DNA of 64,000 nucleotides from CAVTSA01 sp963737225 (lineage in GTDB: Bacteria; Chloroflexota; Dormibacteria; Dormibacterales; Dormibacteraceae), in contig CAVTSA010000005.1 in NCBI GenBank assembly GCA_963737225.1, positions 372,001-436,000 of the forward strand, in the 5' to 3' direction. The notes beneath the pieces were generated by a model. The model was not told where the DNA came from, searched no databases, and worked only from the letters and a program-made list of their open reading frames with translations. Below, piece by piece: positions 54,102-61,914 of the stretch. Made by a program: the position numbers and the translations under genes. Every line of letters begins with the position of its first letter. Positions within the stretch are counted from its first letter, which is position 1.

Positions 54102-55267
54102 GTCCGTTGGTCGAACCTGCGGCCGAGAAACTCGGAAGCGATCCGGATGCGTTGCATGTTGGGGGTTCCTCCCGCGATCGCCCAGCCGTGCGCGTCGCGG
54201 TGCATGCGCTCGACACTGTATTCCACGCTGTAGCCATAGCCGCCGTGGAGCTGTATCGCCGAGTCCGAAACCCGCTTTGCCATCTCATTAGCGAAGCATT
54301 TGGCGATGCTGGCCTCGAGCGGCTTTGGCGCGCCTCGGCCGGCATTGTGTGCTGCGCGCCAGATCAGCAGCCGAGCCGCTTCGACCTCCATGAGCATGCT
54401 CGCAAGTGTGGAGTGGACCAGCTGGAAGTCGACGACTGAATGCCCGAACTGGGTGCGCTCCTGCACGTAGTTGACGGAGCGATCGAGGCACTCCTGGCCG
54501 ATCGCGAGCGACATGGTCGCATTGCCCAGACGCTCAATCGAGAAGGCAGTGAAGAGACGCCCGAAGCCGCCGGCGGGGACGATCAGGTTCTCGACCGGGA
54601 CCTGCACTTCCTCCAGGAACATGTCAGCCGACGCGATGCCGTGGAATCCCATGAGCCGTTCCTGCGGCCCGAATGAAACCCCCGGCGCGTCGCGGTCAAC
54701 CAGCACGGCACCGATACCCCGGCTGCCCCGAGTATCGCCGAATCGCGCGTACACGAGATACTGCTCGGAACGTCCGGCCCCTGAGCACCAGCGCTTCAGG
54801 CCGTTCACGACCACCTGATGGCCACGGATCTCCGCACGGGTCTGGAGGTCGGTCGCCGCGGAGCCCGCGTCCGGTTCAGAAATCGCGACCGCGATCGTCT
54901 TCTCGCCGCGCGCTACGGGCGGAAGGAACCGCGCTCTCTGCTCCTCCGTGCCGAAGAGGTCGATGACACGCGCCGGGCCCGTGCTGGCCTCGAAGATCGG
55001 GAAGGCCGCGATCTGCGACGCGCGCGCGATCTCCTCGATCACGATCAGTGCGTGAAGCAGGGGCTGGCCTCCACCGCCGTGCTCAACCGGGAGCGTAATA
55101 CCCAGCAGGTCGAGACCTGCGAGGCGAGTGCGCTCCTCGTCGGGTAGGTGCTCCTCCAGCTCTTCCCACCTCAACGCTTTCGGCGCGTAAACCTCGCGGG
55201 CGAGCCGACGCGCCATGTCGCGGATCTCCAGCTGCGCCTCGCTCAGCCCGAACCCGGCCTCGCTCAT
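54098..55267 (-). CDS. acyl-CoA dehydrogenase
   Basis: A 389-residue enzyme of full length: FGLSEAQLEIRDMARRLARE, TIAVAISEPDAGSAATDLQT, LVDRDAPGVSFGPQERLMGF, QERTQFGHSVVDFQLVHSTL and IQLHGGYGYSVEYSVERMHR, ending near MQRIRIASEFLGRRF. It uses FAD and passes electrons to ETF. It overlaps the GntR gene upstream and the aldolase gene downstream by 4 nt each. Confidence 0.92.
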   Translation of the reverse strand: MSEAGFGLSEAQLEIRDMARRLAREVYAPKALRWEELEEHLPDEERTRLAGLDLLGITLPVEHGGGGQPLLHALIVIEEIARASQIAAFPIFEASTGPARVIDLFGTEEQRARFLPPVARGEKTIAVAISEPDAGSAATDLQTRAEIRGHQVVVNGLKRWCSGAGRSEQYLVYARFGDTRGSRGIGAVLVDRDAPGVSFGPQERLMGFHGIASADMFLEEVQVPVENLIVPAGGFGRLFTAFSIERLGNATMSLAIGQECLDRSVNYVQERTQFGHSVVDFQLVHSTLASMLMEVEAARLLIWRAAHNAGRGAPKPLEASIAKCFANEMAKRVSDSAIQLHGGYGYSVEYSVERMHRDAHGWAIAGGTPNMQRIRIASEFLGRRFDQRT

Positions 55268-55914
55268 GCCCCCTCCTCATGGCGCAGCAGCGCTACGACA
55301 CTCCGCACCGCCTCTTCACGGTGACGGTCGGCCCGCTCGACCAGCCCCCCCGTGTCTCCCTTCGCCAGGGCCTCAAGCATTCCCGCGTGCTCGTCCACGA
55401 TCCGTTCTCGTGAGGCGGGGATGGAGAGGTATGCAGCTCGATAGGGCTCCGAGATCTGCCAAAGCCGCTCGACCTGTCGCTGGACGAGGTTCAGGGGGGA
55501 GAGCGCAAACATTTGGAAATGGAACTGCTGGTTAGCGTGCAGCACGGCAGTGAGATCGCCCTCCTGGGTGAGCGCCTTCATGCGGCGGTTGAGTCCTCGA
55601 AGCTCGTTCACCTCGGGGGCCGTTGGAGCGCGCAACGTTCGGAGCAGCTCCGTCTCGAGCAGCCGACGCATCAGGTAGATCTGCTGCAGCTCGGCCGATC
55701 GGAGCCGGGCGGCGAAGTACCCCTGGTTCGGCCAGTGCACCACCAGCCCCTCCGACTCGAGCGTGCGGAACGCCTCCCGGAGCGGGCTTCGTGACACCCC
55801 AAGATCCTCCGCCAGCACCTCCTGGCGCAGCTGCTGCCCGGGCGAAATCCGCCGGCTGACGATCATTTCGCGGAGTTTCTTCACCGCCCGGCCGGTTGCG
55901 TCGAGGTCGGTCAA
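55264..55914 (-). CDS. FCD-type GntR-family regulator, second
   Basis: A 216-residue regulator: AVKKLREMIVSRRISPGQQL, EVLAEDLGVSRSPLREAFRT and LESEGLVVHWPNQGYFAARL (winged helix), then an FCD domain with QQIYLMRRLLETELLRTLRA, ANQQFHFQMFALSPLNLVQR and DEHAGMLEALAKGDTGGLVE. It is embedded in the operon (ATGA overlaps both sides), so it is cotranscribed with the enzymes it probably controls. Confidence 0.9.
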   Translation of the reverse strand: MTDLDATGRAVKKLREMIVSRRISPGQQLRQEVLAEDLGVSRSPLREAFRTLESEGLVVHWPNQGYFAARLRSAELQQIYLMRRLLETELLRTLRAPTAPEVNELRGLNRRMKALTQEGDLTAVLHANQQFHFQMFALSPLNLVQRQVERLWQISEPYRAAYLSIPASRERIVDEHAGMLEALAKGDTGGLVERADRHREEAVRSVVALLRHEEGA

Positions 55915-57467
55915 TACCGGAACTCCACAAGGCGGCGCCCGGGAGCCGGCAGCGCGCTGACAAGTGCTGACTCGAACTCATCAAGGCTCGCGGTGGACTT
56001 TGCCCACCAGCCCATCGCCTCCGCAATGCCGGCAAACCGAACATCACCAAGTGCGGTCCCATACTCCCTCCCAGGGAATGCCTCCTGCTGGCGGGAGCGG
56101 ATCGTCCCGTAGGCGCGATTATTGAAGACGATGGCGAGGATGTCCAAGCCCTCGCGGGTGGCTGTCTCCATCTCGCCGGCGGTCATCAGGGCACCGCCGT
56201 CGCCGGCCACAGCGATCACCTGGCGACCGGGCCACGCGAGCGCTGCCCCTACGGCGCCGGGCAGACCATAACCCATGGCACCGTTGACCGGGCCGAGAAA
56301 GACCCGCTGGCGGTCGAAGCGGAAAGTAGTGAAGAATCCATGCGCAAAGTCGCCGGCGTCGCTGACGACGATCGCGTCTTCCGCCGCAGTGCGGTCCAGG
56401 ATCGCGAGTGCGCGGCCGGGCGGCGTTTGGTCGGCGTATCCCCGTGGCGGCTTCTCTGGGGCGGTTTCGACGCTGCCGCTGAAGGCCTCTCGCAGCTTCC
56501 GCGCAACCGCCGCCGGGTCCCCGAGGATCTGCGTTGTCCGCGCGTTGGTGAGCTGGCGCGCGAGGTCCGCGTGGGGCGCGCCCACCACCTCGACAAAATG
56601 GAGCCCAACCCGGTCAAGACGGCCGGCGGTGACAGTGATCTGGTCCGACCGGCCGATCGCGACTACCAGGTCCGAGCCGGCCAGCGCTTCCACGACTTCC
56701 GCCGGCGCACCCAGGCCCACCGACCCTGCAAACCGCGGATGACCGTTGTCAAACGCGGAAAACCTACGCCACCCGCAGAACACTGGAGCACCCACAGCGT
56801 CTGCGACCGCCGCGATGTCGGCGGCGCACTCGCCTCTCACGGCCTCCGTGCTCACCAGGATGGCAGGCCGTGCGGCGCGGCGCAGTAACTCAGCCAGATG
56901 GGTCACCTCGGGCACGCGAGACTCGACGGATTCGAGGATGCTATATGCGCGAGGCGGGGCGAATTGCGCCAGCAGGTCGCTCGGAAGCCCGACGACGACC
57001 GATCCAGGTCGGCCCGAAACGGACTCGATGACCGCCTGTGCGATGGTCGGCTCCAGGCTCCCGCGATCGCTGACCATCAGTGTGCGCTTGGCCTGGCTGC
57101 TGAACATGGAGAGCAGGTCGAACTCCTGGAACGCTCGACTGCTCTGTTGGGCCGTCGGGATCAGCCCCAGCAGTGCAACCAGAGGAGTTCCGTCGTAGTT
57201 CGCGGTCTGGATGCCGATGCTGAGGTTGGCGGCGCCCGGGCCGCGCGTGCCCATGCATACGGCAGGACGACCGGTGACCTTGCCGAACGCCTCCGCCGCG
57301 AAGGCGGCACCGGACTCGTGGCGACAGGCGACGAGGCTGATCTGCTTGGACACTCCGGCGGCATCCAGGACGGGCAGGAAGCTCTCGCCTGGGACGGTGA
57401 AGAGGTGCGTCACCCCACACGCCTCGAGCACACCAACCAACGCGTGGCCTCCGCTGAGCTTGCTCAT
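55911..57467 (-). CDS. ThDP-dependent enzyme TPP2 (acetolactate synthase/oxalyl-CoA decarboxylase-like)
   Basis: A 518-residue enzyme: LVGVLEACGVTHLFTVPGES, LVACRHESGAAFAAEAFGKV (activating Glu present), RGPGAANLSIGIQTANYDGT and VAGDGGALMTAGEMETATRE with AIVFNNRAYG (intact GDG...NN ThDP motif). ATG 57467 overlaps the true stop of the CoA-transferase as ATGA. Because of a frameshift upstream, this gene appears fused to the CoA-transferase in one 943-codon frame; the fusion is not real. Together with a class III CoA-transferase it resembles oxalyl-CoA-type chemistry, as inference. Confidence 0.87.
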   Translation of the reverse strand: MSKLSGGHALVGVLEACGVTHLFTVPGESFLPVLDAAGVSKQISLVACRHESGAAFAAEAFGKVTGRPAVCMGTRGPGAANLSIGIQTANYDGTPLVALLGLIPTAQQSSRAFQEFDLLSMFSSQAKRTLMVSDRGSLEPTIAQAVIESVSGRPGSVVVGLPSDLLAQFAPPRAYSILESVESRVPEVTHLAELLRRAARPAILVSTEAVRGECAADIAAVADAVGAPVFCGWRRFSAFDNGHPRFAGSVGLGAPAEVVEALAGSDLVVAIGRSDQITVTAGRLDRVGLHFVEVVGAPHADLARQLTNARTTQILGDPAAVARKLREAFSGSVETAPEKPPRGYADQTPPGRALAILDRTAAEDAIVVSDAGDFAHGFFTTFRFDRQRVFLGPVNGAMGYGLPGAVGAALAWPGRQVIAVAGDGGALMTAGEMETATREGLDILAIVFNNRAYGTIRSRQQEAFPGREYGTALGDVRFAGIAEAMGWWAKSTASLDEFESALVSALPAPGRRLVEFRY

Positions 57468-58610
57468 CTCGCCAGCAGCTCCGTGCGGTGCTCGTCTGGC
57501 TCGGGGGGAGCCAGGTACGCGTCGAGGTGTCTGCCGTCGATCTGGATCGGACTCAGGACCTGCCTTATGGCACCCAGTTGCGGATGCTCCACGGTCGCCA
57601 CATTCCCGAGCATCTGAACTGATGAGAGCCTCGGCCACACTGCGGACGGTCCCACAAGGGATACCGGCTGCAGCGAGGCTTTGAACCCAATCCTCGGCAG
57701 GCTGCGTGCTCAGGTGAGCGTCGAGAGCATGTGTGAGGGCCTCACGGTTCGTAACCCTTTCTGCGTTGGTGGTGAACCGAATGTCCTCGGCGAGATCCGA
57801 GCGGCCGATCGCCTCGCACAACGCCAGGTATTGGCCGTCCGATGCGACGGCAATGACGACGTCGCCTGTAGCCGTTCGGAAGACGCCGTACGGCACAACG
57901 TTGGGATGGTCATTGCCGAGCGGACCCGGGAGCGAGCCGCACAGCAACCAATTCATCGCCTGGTTGGCGAGAAGGGCGGTAACCGCCTCAACGAGCGAAA
58001 CCTCGATGCGGGCCCCGTGGCCCGTCGTCCCTCGCGCCACCAGCGCGGCCAGCGCGGCCGTCGCGGCATAGGTGCCGGCTGTGAGGTCGGCGATCGGGAC
58101 TCCGACCTTTACCCCCCGCCCACCGTGCTCGCCAGTCACGGACATGATCCCGCCAAGGGCCTGAGCGAGCAGATCGTAGCCACGGCGTGTCGGCTGGGAC
58201 GGCCCGAACCCTGAAATGGTGATGTGCACCGCTTTCGGGTTCACGATCTCAACTGAGTCGGCGTCGACACCGTACGCAGCGGCGTGCTCGGCGGTGAAGT
58301 TTTGGACGACGACGTCCGCCAGCGTAAGGAGGCTGTTGAGCTCGGCGCGGCCTTCCTCGGACTTGAGATCGACGACGACGTTTCGCTTGTTGCGGTTGGC
58401 CGCGAAGTAGTAGGCCGCGCTCTGGCCGAAGAACGGTGGGCCCCATCGCCGCGTTTCGTCCCCCTGCGGCGGTTCGACCTTGATGACGTCGGCGCCGAGA
58501 TCGCCGAGGATCATCGCGCAGTGCGGCCCAGCGAGGATTCGCGAGACGTCGAGCACCCGAACCCCGTGCAGCGGACGGCCGGCACTGCGGACGCTGATGT
58601 TCCAGCTCAC
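57464..58610 (-). CDS. class III CoA-transferase (CaiB/BaiF), C-terminal frameshift
   Basis: From GTG 58610: GRPLHGVRVLDVSRILAGPH, CAMILGDLGADVIKVEPPQG, YYFAANRNKRNVVVDLKSEE, GYDLLAQALGGIMSVTGEHG and AAGIPCGTVRSVAEALISS. Then the frame shifts; the other frame reads VQMLGNVATVEHPQLGAIRQ and TELLAR to TGA 57464, a normal family C-terminus. The span is 3n+1 (381 residues corrected), with the extra base near 57615-57625. In IEVSLVEAV the position usually held by the catalytic Asp appears to be Glu. The start is uncertain; the frame is open to 58742. Confidence 0.83.
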
Positions 58611-58879
58611 CTCCGTCCCTATGGCCCCGCGACACCCGTGCGCATTGGCGACAACATTGGATGCAATGCTAGCGGAATCGATCGTTCGCAGGTGGTCGAG
58701 TCGAGACGGCCGCTCCTTGCTCGACCGCGGAGGGTGCCTCACGCGATGCGGCAGCTCGGGGAACCGGCGGTCTCCAGGGCGGGGAGTTTGACCTCCACCG
58801 CGTCACGGGGCATCCCCGGTCAGTTCCTGCCCGAGCACACCGTCACCGTCTCCAACCCGCACCCGCGTTGCCGGCAAGA

Positions 58880-58894
58880 TTGCTGTCATTCAGG
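58880..58894 (+). repeat. 15-nt repeat shared with 13575-13589
   Basis: TTGCTGTCATTCAGG, one mismatch to the copy at 13575-13589, with TTGCCGGC just upstream in both. It lies at the 3' edge of the DUF1254/1214 gene. Confidence 0.35.
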
Positions 58895-60089
58895 ACCGCC
58901 TGACCGACAAGCATTCCCCGGCGTCAAGCGCAGCCATGAGGGCGGCGGCATCCTCAAGGAAGAAGCGCGCACGACCTCGATGAACCGCCGACGGGTCGTC
59001 TGCCCGAAGACCCATCTGGGCCATTTCACGGGAGTTGAAAGCCCACGGGCTTAGCCAGCAGGCATGATGTCCGGGAAACCTCCAGGACCCGTCGAGGATT
59101 TCCGATCGTGGTCGGTAGAGCCGCACCATGTAGTTCCAACCGTCGACGAGGGGAAGGACGTTTGCCTGATCGTGAGGCCCACCGAAATGCACGGTTGTCG
59201 AGCCGTCCGCGTTCGGCTTTGCGGTGAGGTTGTTGAGGCTGACGCGCCCTCCGGTGTCTTGCGTCAGGTAGCCATCCGCGTTGTACAGCGAGATCGACCA
59301 GAATCCATCGACCGGAACGCTTGCGGGGACATCGAGGTGGTATTCGCCAACCGGCAGATGAGGCTCGACGTTCAGGTAGAGAGCTGCTGTGTCGGGAAGG
59401 CCGCCCCAAGCCGCGGCACAGGCGATCAGATGCCGCACCGGATCGACTTCGGAACGCGATCCGAATGCGTGCTCGAAGCCGGAGAGCCCACGTGCGAGCT
59501 CGATCAGGGCGCCCCGGGTGGCGGCAAACGTGGCCTGGTCATACGACGGCGGAGCGAACGGTCGCGACGACTCTGCCGACAGCTTGACCTGGTCTTGGAG
59601 TGCATTCGCTGCCGCTACATCTTCCGGATTGGAAGGGTCGACGAGCACCCTGACCGCAACCATGAGGTACTCGGTCTCGAACACGTCGGTAGTCAGCTCA
59701 TAGCTGCCGGGATCGTAGAAGACCGCGTTGACGTAGCCATCCTGGTTGATGGGCATGGCGGCGAGGTAACGGCCCTCGCTGTTCGGTAGGGTCAGGGTGG
59801 CGCCGCGGCTGATGTCTACGACGGTTCCCGAGTACAGCGTGTCCCGATTCTGTCGAATTACGGGTTGGTGGTCGAGCGGCGTCGGAGTGCGGTTGTGCAT
59901 CCACTCATTCACGCCACCGCTATCCCCGAGCACACCTTGGAACATGCGGTTGGTCTCGGCGCGCTCGAAGTTGTCCACGTTTACCGGTACGTCACCCATA
60001 CCCTGATTCTGCCGGTTCGCAAAGAAGTCGTTGGAGGATTCCTGGACATGCTTTCCGCCGATGGTCAGAGCACGCAGGTCGCGTTCCAT
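58890..60089 (-). CDS. DUF1254/DUF1214-domain protein
   Basis: Up to 399 residues from ATG 60089; the frame is open further upstream but reads Arg/Pro-rich non-family sequence. DUF1254 part: VNVDNFERAETNRMFQG, DHQPVIRQNRDTLYSGTVVD, ISRGATLTLPNSEGRYLAAM and YELTTDVFETEYLMVAVRVL. DUF1214 part: FWSISLYNADGYLTQDTGGR, NADGSTTVHFGG and WNYMVRLYRPRSEILDGSW. The last about 65 residues after DGSWRFP go beyond the usual domain end and may be a read-through tail. No signal peptide is seen. Function of the family is unknown. Confidence 0.78.
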   Translation of the reverse strand: MERDLRALTIGGKHVQESSNDFFANRQNQGMGDVPVNVDNFERAETNRMFQGVLGDSGGVNEWMHNRTPTPLDHQPVIRQNRDTLYSGTVVDISRGATLTLPNSEGRYLAAMPINQDGYVNAVFYDPGSYELTTDVFETEYLMVAVRVLVDPSNPEDVAAANALQDQVKLSAESSRPFAPPSYDQATFAATRGALIELARGLSGFEHAFGSRSEVDPVRHLIACAAAWGGLPDTAALYLNVEPHLPVGEYHLDVPASVPVDGFWSISLYNADGYLTQDTGGRVSLNNLTAKPNADGSTTVHFGGPHDQANVLPLVDGWNYMVRLYRPRSEILDGSWRFPGHHACWLSPWAFNSREMAQMGLRADDPSAVHRGRARFFLEDAAALMAALDAGECLSVRRS

Positions 60090-60257
60090 CCAGGTTCGGA
60101 TGCGAAGCGCCGGAAGGAAGACCTGACCCAGCATCGCGTAAGGGGGAACGATCGCCGGGCACCGCGGGGGACGCCTGTGGCGCTCCTCGAGCACGGCGAT
60201 CGCCCCCTCACAGCCGGGGGGTGACGGCCACGACCTCCGACCGCGCGGCCGGCGCAC

Positions 60258-61532
60258 TCAGATGTTCGGGACGATGTTGCTGAGGTAGAAGTTCTGGACG
60301 AGGTCGAGCAGGGACAGCCCGGGGAACTCGTCGTTGGGTGTCACCGGAGCGACGGGTGAATTGACGAGTACCACCACCTCAAAGCCTTGCGGCAGGAAGA
60401 AGGCGACCGACTGCTCCACCTGATCGGTAGAGTCGACGAAGCCCCCAGGCTTTGCGTAGAGCGTGCCCAACATGGTGGAGGCGATCAGATCAACGCCAAT
60501 GCCGTTGTCGAGCATCGCCTGGGCCTCCTGAGCACCCAGGATCGGCAGTCTGCCGGTAAGGAACGTCCCCATCACCGAGGCCAGCTCGCCGGCCGTCATA
60601 TGCCACCCCGCTCCCCCGACCATCGTGGTCAGGTCACCCGAGTCCCAGCCTGGGTACTGGGGTGGGAACGCATAGGCGAGCGCGTCCCCTGCGGGATGGT
60701 CAAGGGTCGGTCCGGACACCCCGGCGGGGGCGAACACGTTGGATGTCACCCAGTTCACGTAGTCGGCGATCGTGATCGAATCCCAAACCTGGTCCGTGAG
60801 GCTCGCGAGCGAGCCCGTCAGCTCGAAGTCCACCGGGATCTCCCCGCGAACGGTGGCGATGAGAATCCGGCAGAGACCGTAGTCCATGTTCTCGTACCAG
60901 TACTCGCCGTTGTGAACCGCGCCGTCGGCGACCTGCGCCTTCATGTACGGGTAGTCAGACCTCGACGACATGACGCCGTAGCCGATCCCCGACGTGTGGG
61001 TCAACAGCTGATAGAAGGTGACCTCGCTGATCCCCGGCCCCTTCGTCCAGTACGCCGGGAGGTAGTCGATGATGGGGGTCTCGACCGGGATCAACAGGCT
61101 GGTCAGGCACTGCATCATCGCGATCGCGGTGATGATCTTGCTGCAGCTGGCAACATGCATCCGCACGCTCGTGCTCCAGGGCTCGTTGGGCCCTGCGAGC
61201 CCCCCAAGGTGTGCGAAAGGCTCCTGCGCCCACTGATATGTGAGCGAGCGAACCGGGTCCCCATCCTGCCGTAGCTCCATCTGGTAACCGGCGACCTGAT
61301 CCGCAAGCGTGGACTGCAGGTCAGTCACGAACCCGTCGATGTCGAACACGTACTGGGCGAGTGACGACGGCGAAACGGAGTGACTGTCCGGCGGCCCGCC
61401 AAGACCTCGATCCGACCTCACTCCCACCATATTGGGTGGGTACATCACATGCGCGCGAATCGCTCCCGGATCGACCGTGATGCCGCCGACCGAACGCAGT
61501 GCGTCTGCCAGCGCCGCGTCGTCGCTGTCCAT
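60258..61532 (-). CDS. serine hydrolase, class C beta-lactamase/esterase family
   Basis: A 424-residue protein with the SxxK motif SCSKIITAIAMMQCL, followed by PIIDYLPAYWTKGPGISEVT and FYQLLTHTSGIGYG, and the Tyr motif in WYENMDYGLCRILI. It is related to penicillin-binding-like esterases and D-aminopeptidases. No signal peptide is seen at ATG 61532. The C-terminal KTG-like motif is not obvious. Monocistronic or with the downstream DUF1254 gene. Confidence 0.82.
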   Translation of the reverse strand: MDSDDAALADALRSVGGITVDPGAIRAHVMYPPNMVGVRSDRGLGGPPDSHSVSPSSLAQYVFDIDGFVTDLQSTLADQVAGYQMELRQDGDPVRSLTYQWAQEPFAHLGGLAGPNEPWSTSVRMHVASCSKIITAIAMMQCLTSLLIPVETPIIDYLPAYWTKGPGISEVTFYQLLTHTSGIGYGVMSSRSDYPYMKAQVADGAVHNGEYWYENMDYGLCRILIATVRGEIPVDFELTGSLASLTDQVWDSITIADYVNWVTSNVFAPAGVSGPTLDHPAGDALAYAFPPQYPGWDSGDLTTMVGGAGWHMTAGELASVMGTFLTGRLPILGAQEAQAMLDNGIGVDLIASTMLGTLYAKPGGFVDSTDQVEQSVAFFLPQGFEVVVLVNSPVAPVTPNDEFPGLSLLDLVQNFYLSNIVPNI

Positions 61533-61914
61533 CCCCAGAGTATTGCCAGGATCCGGCGAGCGACAATGTCAGCCGGTGAGGAACCCGCCGACAGCAGTGA
61601 TCAGCCGACGCGATCGCGCGGTCGGCGTGCCTGGGCGGGCGTCCCCAAGACGACCACGAGCGGACGTGTGACAAGGTCCCGGAACCGTCTCGTTACCGGA
61701 TGCCTCAGCGGACGGTGTCACCCTGCAACTCGACCCCCGAGGCGAGCAGTGGGTCTACCCCACCCGCTCAGGCTCGGGTGACAACAGCCAGATGATGGCT
61801 CGCCAGCTTGATAACGGGCCAGCCGCGTTTCCGGAGCTGCTCGGCCGGGCGACGTTGTCGAGCCAGGCGTCGACCTCTCGCGCGGTACGGAGGATGACCA
61901 GCGACCGCCAGGAA
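61533..61914. other. 382-nt region without a supported gene
   Basis: This lies between two leftward genes. Open frames on both strands have no family resemblance. It should contain the promoter of the serine hydrolase; no clear boxes are seen. Confidence 0.4.

Noticed and set aside
55911..58742. A bifunctional CoA-transferase/ThDP enzyme
   Set aside because: The linking segment is out-of-frame reading of the CoA-transferase tail; the normal tail and an ATGA overlap exist in the other frame.
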